Shown piece after piece: positions 17,701 to 25,485 of a DNA stretch of 64,000 nucleotides (position 1 is its first letter; the number at the start of each line of letters is the position of its first letter). A model generated the notes under the pieces. It made no database searches, was not told the DNA's origin, and saw only the letters and a program-made list of their open reading frames with translations. The DNA comes from Ruminococcaceae bacterium AB4001 (GTDB lineage: Bacteria > Bacillota > Clostridia > Saccharofermentanales > Saccharofermentanaceae). The position numbers were made by a program, and so were the translations under genes. Location of the stretch: assembly GCA_000621765.1 (NCBI GenBank), contig JHXJ01000005.1:62001-126000 (forward strand). The letters are read 5' to 3'.

Positions 17701-18206
17701 TGGGCTTCGGCTTTCCCGGTATCAGCACTTTCAGCCTCTTCGCCCTTTTCTTTCTTAGCAGACTTTTTCTCTTTGTTCTCGCCCTTCTTCTGGGCAGCGG
17801 GCTTAGCAAGAGCATAGACATCATCTATGCTCTTGCCTTCCTGCATGACTTTAAGTTCCGGAATATCGGCTTTCAAGAGCTTTGATAATGCTTCTGATGC
17901 AGACTTCTCACTTGCGAGAGACTCCAGAACAGAATTATTTACATCAGAATCATCCCTTCCGGCACGCAGAAGCGGAACTCCGCTCTTCAACAATTCCGGA
18001 TCAAGATTCTTACTCTTGAAGATCGAACGGACCTTATCGATCTCATTGCGATCAGATTCTTCAGTAAAAAGAGCATCCAATACATTGCTGTTCATCAGGA
18101 TCAACTTGGCATATCCGAAGATAAAATCAAGTTCTGATAAACCTTCTTTACCGAATGCCGTCTCAGTTAATCTGACTACATATTCAAAAACACTATCGTT
18201 AGCCAT
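14781..18206 (-). CDS. Soluble double-AAA+ metalloprotease: ClpB-type AAA, pseudoreceiver, FtsH-type AAA and M41 peptidase
   Basis: An 1141-residue protein without membrane helices. Residues 1-140 are a helical N-domain, then a Lys/Glu/Ala linker (140-180). The first AAA+ (190-490) is of ClpA/B second-domain type, with Walker A GPPGVGKT (238-245) and Walker B ILLDEIEKAH. Residues 511-650 fold like a receiver but have Asn where the phospho-Asp should be (FVIINM). The second AAA+ (700-960) is FtsH-type, with GPPGTGKT (746-753) and IIFIDEIDAIG. The M41 protease shows HEAGH (972-976) and a third ligand in VSSDIQNAT. It looks like an intact, ATP-driven protease freed from the membrane. GAAGG precedes the ATG, and it lies 30 bases after the YbjN-like gene. 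Confidence 0.88.
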   Translation of the reverse strand: MANDSVFEYVVRLTETAFGKEGLSELDFIFGYAKLILMNSNVLDALFTEESDRNEIDKVRSIFKSKNLDPELLKSGVPLLRAGRDDSDVNNSVLESLASEKSASEALSKLLKADIPELKVMQEGKSIDDVYALAKPAAQKKGENKEKKSAKKEKGEEAESADTGKAEAQEEADPVVPDKDKFDNLVKKTTLLYECLKRKVFGQDEAIRLFSNGYFQSQIYAGLDDGKKGPSATFLFAGPPGVGKTYLASSVAEILDMPYLRLDMSEFSKDDSVQRLMGVPKTFHSPKPGELTEFVRLNPESIILLDEIEKAHIDVIYQFLQVLDGGVLTDECTMKTISFKRVILIFTTNVGKKLYEDTSRRNLSSTPRSIVMKEIENEIDERGNKVFPPAICSRFASGNVIMFNRLGVHNFIDIINKQFNEDAQLVKSQYDYDIVLDQKVAPMLLFSQSTRMDARNMKSQSSILIKNELFDLGRHVLDHNFSLSGVNTIKFSVRVDRKEDPFIDSLFVNREKTVILYVGDPSDFAEGSVESFFKSDYKIIFSDKDNVLKDIAENEISFVIINMKYGVDDNKAGYLSLDDIKSNAVVAFDLISKKIPDMPIYFVHKQDISDSDAAVFFERGAREFIKWNDDAELADKIMTISGLVYMQSRVDSLSGRGRVLTYNTAQQISGKVAKITFYDLKVELAADADEGKLLLSEADKPKDRFADVIGAEDAKAELAYFIDYFKHPKKYMAQSIKPPKGILLYGPPGTGKTMLARAMAGESDVTFIPTTATALMNKYHGESEKNIRELFATAKKFAPSIIFIDEIDAIGRTRTGSSTSQLNENMLTALLTEMDGFVSDPSKPVFVVAATNYGIDSSSGIGDGIDPALMRRFDNKIYVDLPKENEREKYINVLLKKVSAKDVKTSTIHNLAQRTTGQSLAILKNVMDLALRNANKQGKDVNDEILLNALEEYMYGERKEWSNDYYSSVAVHEAGHTYISYLSGENPSFVTIVSRGDFGGYMQHSNSEATPSYTREDLIWKIRTSLAGRAAEVVFFGEEKGVNTGVSSDIQNATRIAFQMLYSYAMSDKGLASVPYEKLIASPMADQAIGKVNEILEQEMKNTVDLITNGKKHIKKLADFLEKYNQATEEQITDIFKDVKR

Positions 18207-18236
18207 AGGAAAACCTTCTTTAAAAATGTTATTTTA

Positions 18237-18656
18237 TTATCCGAAGATAGCCTTCATGATAACCGGATAGGAGATATCAACGATATCTGCAAGCTGGCAG
18301 CAGCAACGATATACTTCTTCACCGCAGGAATCGAGCTGGATAACAGCATCGTCCTGAGCGCAGATCGTGCAGTCTTCTTCATCAAGGATGAACTTTGCCC
18401 ACTTATACTTCTTGTTCAGCATATTAACTACTCTGAACATATCGTCCTTCTTAGCCTCAGGGAACTTTACGAAATCTCTGGTTGTGATCTCAACTGCTTC
18501 TTCCTTCTCATCGAAAACGATTACGAATCTTACGCCTTCAAGGTTATCAAGAGCAAAACCTGTCAAAATAGCCTCGCTCTGCTCTCCAACGAGATCATAA
18601 TGGATTCCCTTTGAATCAAAAAATGCCGCAGTAACCTTAGCTGCCATGTTTGCCAT
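18237..18656 (-). CDS. YbjN-like small protein
   Basis: A 139-residue alpha/beta protein. The N-terminal helix AAKVTAAFFDSKGIHYDLV, a run of antiparallel strands (VRFVIVFDEKEEAVEITT), a helix with MFRVVNMLNKKYKWAKFILDEEDCTI and a C-terminal helix with paired cysteines (YRCCCQL) resemble the YbjN/secretion-chaperone fold. Such proteins act as small chaperones or stress modulators. AGGAGG lies 8 bases before the start. It precedes the double-AAA protease in the same unit, so a role as its adaptor or substrate-presenting chaperone is plausible inference. Confidence 0.6.
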   Translation of the reverse strand: MANMAAKVTAAFFDSKGIHYDLVGEQSEAILTGFALDNLEGVRFVIVFDEKEEAVEITTRDFVKFPEAKKDDMFRVVNMLNKKYKWAKFILDEEDCTICAQDDAVIQLDSCGEEVYRCCCQLADIVDISYPVIMKAIFG

Positions 18657-18711
18657 AATAATTTCCTCCTGGAAAAATAAATATTCAAACGCAAATAAGT
18701 TTGATTTTCGT

Positions 18712-18720
18712 ATTATAGCA
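18712..18720 (-). promoter_or_regulatory. Extended -10 promoter of the YbjN/AAA-protease unit
   Basis: On the minus strand TGCTATAAT is a perfect extended -10. No good -35 is visible at 16-18 bases. The predicted start is near 18705, giving a leader of about 50 bases with AGGAGG at 18665-18670. Confidence 0.6.
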
Positions 18721-18760
18721 TTTACATCGGAAATTTATACAAAACAACTACAAATATATA

Positions 18761-18805
18761 AAAAAAATATAGCCGCATTGTACTGATGACACAAAACGCG
18801 GCTAT
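18761..18805 (-). terminator. Rho-independent terminator of the hydrolase-to-CARF operon
   Basis: On the minus strand ATAGCCGC pairs with GCGGCTAT around a 21-base loop, followed at once by ATTTTTTTT. It lies about 40 bases after the CARF-nuclease stop and separates that operon from the YbjN/AAA unit. Confidence 0.85.
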
Positions 18806-18842
18806 TTCCCAGCAAAAGAGTATGGATATGTACAATAAATCC

Positions 18843-20117
18843 TTAATTCAGCCAGAGCGACCTGATAATGATGTTCCACTCTTCATCGGTAAGCCAGGTA
18901 AGTCTTTTGTGGACCCCAGCCTTGCTATGACCTTCAACTATCCTGATACCGATATCTCTTGCACGCTGCCTGATATATTGGGCCGGTTCAGAATCATCAA
19001 GTGAACTGGCGACAAGAACTTTCTTGACATATTTACCGCCAAAACGTTCAGCTACGGTATTCAGTTTATAGAGCTCTTCCATCTCGATTATTCCGTTTTT
19101 ACAGGAAATAAAGACCGGAATGAGACCATGCATCAGTATGACATCGATCTCATTTTCCGTATCATAACTCTCATGGTTCGGATGGATGTCGCCATCCCAG
19201 TCAATGAAGACGCCATTCATCGCATCATTATAAGTAGGTGTGCCATCCTTATCCGTTGCTTCCAGAGCAGAAAGGAAGACCTTCATCTCAAGTATCTGCC
19301 CTGCCATCATCAGACAATATTTGATCTGGTGATTCTTATAAGTGACAGAAAAAGTTTCCTCATCGATCGTAAATGAAGTGATATAGCCGCGGTTATTTAA
19401 CTCCTCAAAGAAACTGTTGGAAAAATGCAGTCTCCAGCCTTTAACCTTCAAATAACTCTGAACATTCTCCATAGGAACCGAAACCGTGAGCAGATCGTCA
19501 TTTCCGGCGAGTTTTTCTACCGTAGCCAGAAGCGTAGTCTGTGAATTCCAGAGCTTTGTATTTTTGCAGCAGATACGCCACAGAGCTTTTGCATCCTTCT
19601 TGAATTCATCATTCAGGTCCCAATGGAAAGTGGTATTGTCCCTGTCCTTATCGTAAATGATATCGCCGCCATAGATCTTTACGTTCTCATCAACTGTCAG
19701 CAGCGGAGCTTCATCCGTCATCATGGTCACGCCATCCATATCGGCATCGATAATGGAATTGGTCAGGATATTGTATCTCTGAAGCTTAAGGTTTCTTTCC
19801 TTATACCTCTCGAAAACGATGCCTGCAGCTGTAAGGAACAGATCATCACCGCCGGTCAGGTCTATCATGCACTCTTCGTTTTCTTCTATGATCTCCGATA
19901 GAACCTGGAGGATGTTTGTCATATTGTTTCTGTTGGAAGTCTTGCAGATAAACTCGACATTGATACCGCGTCCGGCCAACACCTTCTTATATATGTTCGC
20001 AAATGGCTCCATGACTTTGATGTTGCTGCCTATCAGATACACGGTATCCACTGTGTTAGTCAGACACGAACAGATATTCTCTATAGAATCTTTTTCAAAA
20101 AATACGATAAGTACCAT
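18843..20117 (-). CDS. CARF-domain protein with Card1/DUF1887-type nuclease domain
   Basis: A 424-residue protein. The N-terminal Rossmann domain (1-130) has the CARF signature IDLTGGDDLFLTAAG. A linker winged-helix-like region follows (about 160-270), then a restriction-like domain with NEIDVILMHGLIPVFISCKNG (about 335-360). That is the D...(E/S)xK core of Card1/Can2-type nucleases; here the usual Glu of ExK reads Ser, as SCK. CARF domains bind cyclic oligoadenylates and switch on the attached nuclease. No Cas10, csm/cmr gene or CRISPR array is in the window, so the activating signal is open. It is the last gene of the operon, 24 bases after the RyR-type gene. Confidence 0.75.
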   Translation of the reverse strand: MVLIVFFEKDSIENICSCLTNTVDTVYLIGSNIKVMEPFANIYKKVLAGRGINVEFICKTSNRNNMTNILQVLSEIIEENEECMIDLTGGDDLFLTAAGIVFERYKERNLKLQRYNILTNSIIDADMDGVTMMTDEAPLLTVDENVKIYGGDIIYDKDRDNTTFHWDLNDEFKKDAKALWRICCKNTKLWNSQTTLLATVEKLAGNDDLLTVSVPMENVQSYLKVKGWRLHFSNSFFEELNNRGYITSFTIDEETFSVTYKNHQIKYCLMMAGQILEMKVFLSALEATDKDGTPTYNDAMNGVFIDWDGDIHPNHESYDTENEIDVILMHGLIPVFISCKNGIIEMEELYKLNTVAERFGGKYVKKVLVASSLDDSEPAQYIRQRARDIGIRIVEGHSKAGVHKRLTWLTDEEWNIIIRSLWLN

Positions 20118-20141
20118 AAAAGTCTTCCCACAAACAAATGA

Positions 20142-22244
20142 TCATTCAAGCGGAACTTTTTCAAAAGCTTCAACGATTTCGTCGGTCAGCTTAAGTCCGT
20201 CCTGTTTTCTTACATCCGGAGGCAGTTCTTCGAAAAGAACCAGATCCTCATGGACTTTTGCACGTGAACGGACCAACTGTCTCTGTTTCTTCAGTTTCCT
20301 GACCTCTTCTTCATCTGAGGCATTCTTGATCTGCTTTGTCAGTTCCTTCAGTTCTTCAGTCAGCTGTTCATCTGCCCTCACATAACCTAAAGTCCTTGTA
20401 TACATATCCCATCTCATGTGCTCATAGATAAGCCACGGATCGATCTCACCGGATACAGAAGGCTTCAGACCCTGTTCAAGGATCAGTCTGACCTTATGTC
20501 TGAAACTTAATGTTCTTGCATATACAGAATGGCGGTTATACTCGTTATTGTAATAATCCTGCCAGGGAGTCTCTTTTGCTTTATCAGCTTTCTCCTGTGC
20601 TTTTTTGGCTTTTTCAGCTGCCGCCTCCGCTTCGCTCTTAGCAGCTTCCAAGTCTTTCTCTTTTACCTTTTTCTGGTTCTTGATACTCTCATACTTTTCA
20701 AGAGCCTTCTGAGCCTCTTCCTGCGCAGCCGCAGCCTTTGCCTTCACGCCGGCTATTTTCTCAGCCTGTCTGACAATATGTATCTGCTTGCTTAAACTTT
20801 CGATATCTGACATAGCGACAAATGAGTAACTGTAGACTTCACTGATCTCGCCTGTCGGCTTGATGCTGTCCAGCATTTTCTTATCCCACTGGGCACAGAT
20901 GGCTGCATCCGAGACACTTACCTGTATCTTGTAACCGTTATCCCTGTTATTTCTCCTGCATATGGAATTCAACTTAAGTGCAGCATTGATATTCATGAGG
21001 TCATTGCCGGCGTTGATATAAGCAAATGTGAAATCCAGATTGTTCTTTATCAGTTCTTCAAACTTCAGGGAGTCTAAAGCGATGCCGCCGCAGTAAACAT
21101 ACTTATAAATGGCGTCACCCTTAACATTGCTCTCAGCTTTGAGTTCAGGAATGATCGTGTTGATATACTCCGGTCTGTCTTTGTTATCAATAACGACAAT
21201 AGTGGGCTTATATCCGGGCATCTGTGAAAGGAAAAGTACCGCCTTAAAGAATTCAATGTTTCTGTCATTGACACCGACTATGAGTATCTTGATCTCTTTT
21301 TCACCGGATTCGTTTACTTCAAAATTATTAAAGATCGAATTGTGGAGCAGATCGTTATATACGTATGTCTCCTCAACTCTGACAAAATTGATCACTGTCT
21401 TGGTATCCAAAGAGTTCGTACTGTCATCGTAGTTTTCGAGATAGTCATTGTATACATCGCAGGGTGTCTTGATTATCTCGACGTATATTTCCGACGGAAC
21501 ATCCGTACCTGCCATCCCTTCAGCAATACTGCCGAGCAGGGTCAGATTTTCAGCTTCTTTCTTATTGAACAGGAAAACTTCTATTCCGCTTGCATACGAC
21601 TTATACTTCTTGATGATCGAATTCAATTCATCATATATGACCGTTGCCCCCAACTGGTCGATCTTGCGCTTTTCCTCTTCCGAAAGCTCTTCTTCGGAAC
21701 CTGCGAAAACGATGTTGCAGTTCTTCTTGTCCGGCACGGTCTTTGCGATCGATTCCGTCTTGTAGTTATACTCCGAGAACAGATAAAGGTGCTTGTTCTT
21801 GCCTGTAAGAAGTTTGAATCTGCGGACAGGACCGTCAATAAACTTAATGATGAAACCTGCCATGAACAGCAGCATTAGGATATTAACACATGCATAAAGA
21901 CCGCTGTATACCAGAGTGAAGATAGGACGACCTTCATAGTAAATAGCATCGTAACCGTCACCTAAATATTTGGTAAAAGTCTGAAGGAATGCGATCACAA
22001 CGCTGTGGGCAGAATGAAGCAGGAAATGACTGCCGTCAAATTCCCTGCAAAACTGGAACGGGATATATAAAAGCCAATACGCGATAAACTCGGATAATGC
22101 AGCTATCTCGATCCTGTTCTTGTTATTCTTTTTGAACAGAAAGACATACAGTCCGAAAATAAAAACAGCCAGTGAAACTACAAAGAAAACACACCAAACC
22201 GGGAATGTATATTCACTTATCCAGAACCAGTTTTCATTTTCCAT
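20142..22244 (-). CDS. Membrane protein with two Rossmann (TrkA/RCK-like) domains, coiled coil and RyR domain
   Basis: A 700-residue protein. Three or four membrane helices (about 12-140) lead to two Rossmann-like units, one near NKHLYLFSEYN and one near EIKILIVGVNDRNIEFF, as in ion-channel RCK domains. An Ala/Lys/Glu coiled coil follows (about 500-560). The C-terminal RyR domain (about 570-695) shows WLIYEHMRWDMYTRTLGY and, after an inserted charged helix, KVHEDLVLFEELPPDVRKQD. Prokaryotic RyR domains are thought to bind nucleotide-like ligands and recur in conflict systems. Channel gating by a nucleotide signal is inference. It sits between a membrane protein and a CARF nuclease, with GGGGG before the ATG. 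Confidence 0.72.
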   Translation of the reverse strand: MENENWFWISEYTFPVWCVFFVVSLAVFIFGLYVFLFKKNNKNRIEIAALSEFIAYWLLYIPFQFCREFDGSHFLLHSAHSVVIAFLQTFTKYLGDGYDAIYYEGRPIFTLVYSGLYACVNILMLLFMAGFIIKFIDGPVRRFKLLTGKNKHLYLFSEYNYKTESIAKTVPDKKNCNIVFAGSEEELSEEEKRKIDQLGATVIYDELNSIIKKYKSYASGIEVFLFNKKEAENLTLLGSIAEGMAGTDVPSEIYVEIIKTPCDVYNDYLENYDDSTNSLDTKTVINFVRVEETYVYNDLLHNSIFNNFEVNESGEKEIKILIVGVNDRNIEFFKAVLFLSQMPGYKPTIVVIDNKDRPEYINTIIPELKAESNVKGDAIYKYVYCGGIALDSLKFEELIKNNLDFTFAYINAGNDLMNINAALKLNSICRRNNRDNGYKIQVSVSDAAICAQWDKKMLDSIKPTGEISEVYSYSFVAMSDIESLSKQIHIVRQAEKIAGVKAKAAAAQEEAQKALEKYESIKNQKKVKEKDLEAAKSEAEAAAEKAKKAQEKADKAKETPWQDYYNNEYNRHSVYARTLSFRHKVRLILEQGLKPSVSGEIDPWLIYEHMRWDMYTRTLGYVRADEQLTEELKELTKQIKNASDEEEVRKLKKQRQLVRSRAKVHEDLVLFEELPPDVRKQDGLKLTDEIVEAFEKVPLE

Positions 22245-22270
22245 AATTCAAACCCCCGGTTATCAAAACT

Positions 22271-23596
22271 TCAGACATTCTTTTTGTTGACGGAGAAAAG
22301 AACTCCGCTGACAGGATAAACCCATGTATCGTTCAATACTATATTGTAATTCCTGCCATTCTCTGAATGAGCATTCTCATAGGAAGTGCCGTCACAGATA
22401 TCAAGGAAAGAGTACATCTCCACTTTCATATCATCAGTGTAATTAATCCTTATTCTCGGGTTGTGCGTAGGATCTACCATTGCGACTTCGAGCAGGCCAT
22501 TCCATCTCTTCGGCATCTGGAACTGGATCTGGACACTATGCATATCAGGATATGTCTCATGTCCTGTCTTGAACGAAGCAACCAGGCCGCAATCGTATGC
22601 CTTGACTTCAACTAATTCACCCTGCTTTTTATCGACCCTGATGTCAGGCGTAAACAAACTCAAAAAACAATCTTTAAGTTCACCTTTGGCATCCAGATCT
22701 TTGAAGAGCTGGACCTTCTCAGCGTCAACATCAAGACTCTCTCTGAAAATGCAGCCTTTAAGGACATTACCGTCATCATCAGTCTGATTGTCCCTTAAAA
22801 ACGCATCAAGGTTTTCCATATTGAAAGGGAAGCCGATCTTAACAACGGGTTCTTTCATGTTGTTTATCTCATCTGCCAGGAACTTGATCTCATAGAACAA
22901 TGTTTCCTGAACAAGGAAATATTTATCACCAAAATTGAACTTTTCGAATGCTATATTATGAGGAATATCCTGCAGGATAAAACCGTAATCGAACTGTGTG
23001 CGTAATCTCAGCTTTGTCTGTCCGTCCAGATAAATATCCAGGAAATCACGGACCATTGATTCCTTCAACTCGTCGTTTGCAATGGATTTAACATTTGAAT
23101 TGATCATATCACGCTTATGTTCTTCCGAATAATTCGTGATCTGATTCAAAACAGATTCGTTACCGGATTCTTCTGCGAAGTATTTCTCAAGAGCCTTGGC
23201 AATGTCTTCGGCAGCTTTCCGGTCCTTGCCCAATGAGAGCAGTGACTTTGTGATAAATACCTTTTTGACATCATCACTGAGATCATCAATACCTTCCTGA
23301 TCAAAGAGCGTGGCACGGATCTTCTCGGACACTTCGTCAGCATAACTGTCTTTGGAGAGCTTATCATGAATGACGTCGAAGATAAGGAATGCTACCAATA
23401 CGCCAAGCAGATTCATAGCTGTCTCCTTGATCAGATCGATCATCGAGAAACTATCCGTCTGGATAAGGATTACAACCTCTACACCGATCAGCAGAACGAT
23501 TATTGCAACTACGATCAGATAGCTGAGTGTGTTGATAAGTTTATTGGCCTTTTTTCTTCGCTCGTGGTATTGCTTCTTCTCTGACTCAGTTTCCAT
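22271..23596 (-). CDS. Two-helix membrane protein with large beta-rich domain, unknown
   Basis: A 441-residue protein of no recognised family. Two membrane helices lie near the N-terminus (about 22-45 and 57-80). A helical part follows (about 85-190), then a mostly beta region with many Asp/Glu and a C-terminal stretch VYPVSGVLFSV. I chose the ATG at 23596 with AGAGGTGA upstream. It overlaps the dipeptidase stop by 11 bases; a start 39 bases earlier would overlap it more. Its place between the dipeptidase and the RyR protein, with tight spacing, suggests it works with the RyR/CARF pair at the membrane. Confidence 0.6.
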   Translation of the reverse strand: METESEKKQYHERRKKANKLINTLSYLIVVAIIVLLIGVEVVILIQTDSFSMIDLIKETAMNLLGVLVAFLIFDVIHDKLSKDSYADEVSEKIRATLFDQEGIDDLSDDVKKVFITKSLLSLGKDRKAAEDIAKALEKYFAEESGNESVLNQITNYSEEHKRDMINSNVKSIANDELKESMVRDFLDIYLDGQTKLRLRTQFDYGFILQDIPHNIAFEKFNFGDKYFLVQETLFYEIKFLADEINNMKEPVVKIGFPFNMENLDAFLRDNQTDDDGNVLKGCIFRESLDVDAEKVQLFKDLDAKGELKDCFLSLFTPDIRVDKKQGELVEVKAYDCGLVASFKTGHETYPDMHSVQIQFQMPKRWNGLLEVAMVDPTHNPRIRINYTDDMKVEMYSFLDICDGTSYENAHSENGRNYNIVLNDTWVYPVSGVLFSVNKKNV

Positions 23597-24290
23597 TGAA
23601 TTCACCTCTGGTAAATACTCCTCTGTAAAGTGCATCCTGCTTCATATAATATGCCCAGAATCTGTCTCCGTAATCAAAGTGCCACCACTCGGAAGGCAGA
23701 TTGGTAAAGCCGGCATCGGTCATTAAGTGATACAGGAGTCTTCTGTTCTCTCTGATCTGATCGAAGTGTTCTCCGGATTCATTATTCTCGTAGTAGTCAG
23801 TATAGGATCTCTGACTGAATTCATCAAATCCCGAGCCCATGTCGAGTTCATTTCCGTCCGGTCCGAGAATGGTTAAATCAACCGCTCCGCCGGTAGTATG
23901 AACAGGTGGAACATCTTTATCAGGAGCCGGAACCGATACAAACTTGGCTATAAAAAACTTTTGGTCATCTTCAGCCATATCTTCCAGGCCGAAATCCTTG
24001 ATTATCTGATCCGAATATTTTTGGAAAAGCTCCATTTGCAGATCAAACGGGCGCCATGCATCCAAGATCCTCAATCTGTATCCTTCAGGAAGGTGAGCAG
24101 CCGCATCTTTCAAACGCTCAAATACTTCTTTCCTGACAAAGCATTGCTCTTCGGCATTTTCCATTCCGTTTACCACATACATCATCTTAACATCAAAAGA
24201 AGAATCGGAACGGATCTCTACGAACTCCGACTGTATGAATGAAGCAGGCAAATACTTCAACGGATCGGAAATGTGAGGAATGGATCTCAT
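23586..24290 (-). CDS. D-Ala-D-Ala dipeptidase, VanX-like (M15D)
   Basis: A 234-residue zinc dipeptidase. All active-site motifs of the M15D family are visible: the arginine in RILDAWRP, the zinc pair in HTTGGAVD, and Glu plus the third zinc ligand in SEWWHFDYG. The reaction is cleavage of free D-Ala-D-Ala. No signal peptide is seen, so it is cytosolic. It begins 2 bases after the ligase gene stop, and pairing with a Ddl and a MurF-like ligase suggests dipeptide turnover or recycling. It is not evidence of a glycopeptide-resistance cluster: no vanH, vanR or vanS is present. Confidence 0.9.
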   Translation of the reverse strand: MRSIPHISDPLKYLPASFIQSEFVEIRSDSSFDVKMMYVVNGMENAEEQCFVRKEVFERLKDAAAHLPEGYRLRILDAWRPFDLQMELFQKYSDQIIKDFGLEDMAEDDQKFFIAKFVSVPAPDKDVPPVHTTGGAVDLTILGPDGNELDMGSGFDEFSQRSYTDYYENNESGEHFDQIRENRRLLYHLMTDAGFTNLPSEWWHFDYGDRFWAYYMKQDALYRGVFTRGEFNGN

Positions 24291-24292
24291 GA

Positions 24293-25474
24293 TTACAGTT
24301 TACTTCCCTTTGAACCTCCGAAACTTGCCGTATCAAGGATGTTAGTATCGAATGCAAACGTAAGGCCGCCTTCGACTCTCTGCCTCTTGAGAGCCAGCTC
24401 GATCATCCTGTCGAGAAGTTCTTTGTAGGGAACTCCGACAGGCTCCCAAAGATAGAAAGCCAGGGATCCGGGGATCGTATTGATCTCGTTGAAATACAGT
24501 TCATCCGTATCTTCATCGATCATGAAGTCTATCCTGGAGACACCGTTACAGCCCAAAGCCTTAAATGACTTTACAGCAAGTGAGCGAATCTCTTCTCTTC
24601 TTTCAGGCGAAAGCTCGGCGGGGATGATACGCGATGTGCTCGCCATGCCCTTTGAACCGCCTGACTTGGAGTTGCTTGTATATTTGTCAGCGTAGCTTAA
24701 GATATCCTTTGAATGGATAGGTTCTTCGCACTCGGAAGCGGATGCTTCATTCTCATCGCCCAATACAGAACAGTTGATCTCTCTCAAATTCGTAATAGCT
24801 CTTTCAACAAGGACTTTTGTCGCATAGCGGAAAGCATCGTCAATGGAATTAGTCAGCTGGAGCCTCTCTCTTGCAACACTGATGCCTACGCTGGAACCGA
24901 GATTTACGGGCTTAACGATAACGGGATATCCGAAACGCTCTTCAATATCTTTAATGAGTGAGTCGATATCGCTGTAATCTGTCAGGGTATACTGTTTTGC
25001 ATCCAAAACCGGGATGCCGCTCTCCTTGAGGATAAGCTTCATAGCATACTTGTCCATGCCCAGAGCGGAAGCCTCAACATCACAACCGACAAACGGAACT
25101 CCTAACGTCTTGAGGTAGCCCTGTAATGTGCCATCCTCAACATTTGTTCCGTGTACGATCGGGAAAACAACATCTATGTCTATATCGAGGTTCTTGCCGA
25201 ACTTCTTAAGCGGATATGCGACCAGGTGGACCTTCTCGCCTTCATTGATCATTATCACTTTCTGAGATCTGCTGAGGAGAGAGTCAATATTCTTATATGA
25301 TTCGATCTTACCAATATCATCACCGACATACATCACATTGTTCTTGGTCAGATATACGGGAACAATATCATATTTCTCGGTGTTCATGCTCAGAATCGCC
25401 TGTATGCCTGATATTACGGAGATCTCGTGTTCAACACTCTTTCCTCCAAACATTACAGCAACTCTTGTCTTCAT
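24293..25474 (-). CDS. ddl: D-alanine--D-alanine ligase
   Basis: A 393-residue ATP-grasp enzyme joining two D-alanines for peptidoglycan. Visible motifs are the N-terminal VMFGGKSVEHEIS, VHGTNVEDGTLQGYLKTLGVPFVG, the lysine segment PVIVKPVNLGSSVGIS and the C-terminal FNEINTIPGSLAFYLW. A Gly/Ser/Lys-rich loop (GGSKGMAS) is typical of the clostridial form. The C-terminal tail after about residue 375 is variable. An ideal AGGAGG lies 7 bases before the ATG. It sits between the MurF-like ligase and the VanX-like dipeptidase. Confidence 0.93.
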   Translation of the reverse strand: MKTRVAVMFGGKSVEHEISVISGIQAILSMNTEKYDIVPVYLTKNNVMYVGDDIGKIESYKNIDSLLSRSQKVIMINEGEKVHLVAYPLKKFGKNLDIDIDVVFPIVHGTNVEDGTLQGYLKTLGVPFVGCDVEASALGMDKYAMKLILKESGIPVLDAKQYTLTDYSDIDSLIKDIEERFGYPVIVKPVNLGSSVGISVARERLQLTNSIDDAFRYATKVLVERAITNLREINCSVLGDENEASASECEEPIHSKDILSYADKYTSNSKSGGSKGMASTSRIIPAELSPERREEIRSLAVKSFKALGCNGVSRIDFMIDEDTDELYFNEINTIPGSLAFYLWEPVGVPYKELLDRMIELALKRQRVEGGLTFAFDTNILDTASFGGSKGSKL

Positions 25475-25485
25475 CTTAAAGCCTC

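Noticed and set aside
18843-20117. Type III CRISPR locus suggested by the CARF nuclease
   Set aside because: No Cas10, csm/cmr, cas1/2 or repeat array is visible in the window.
23586-25474. Vancomycin-resistance cluster
   Set aside because: VanX-like and Ddl are present, but vanH, vanS/vanR or a D-lactate/D-serine pathway is missing; dipeptide turnover fits better.
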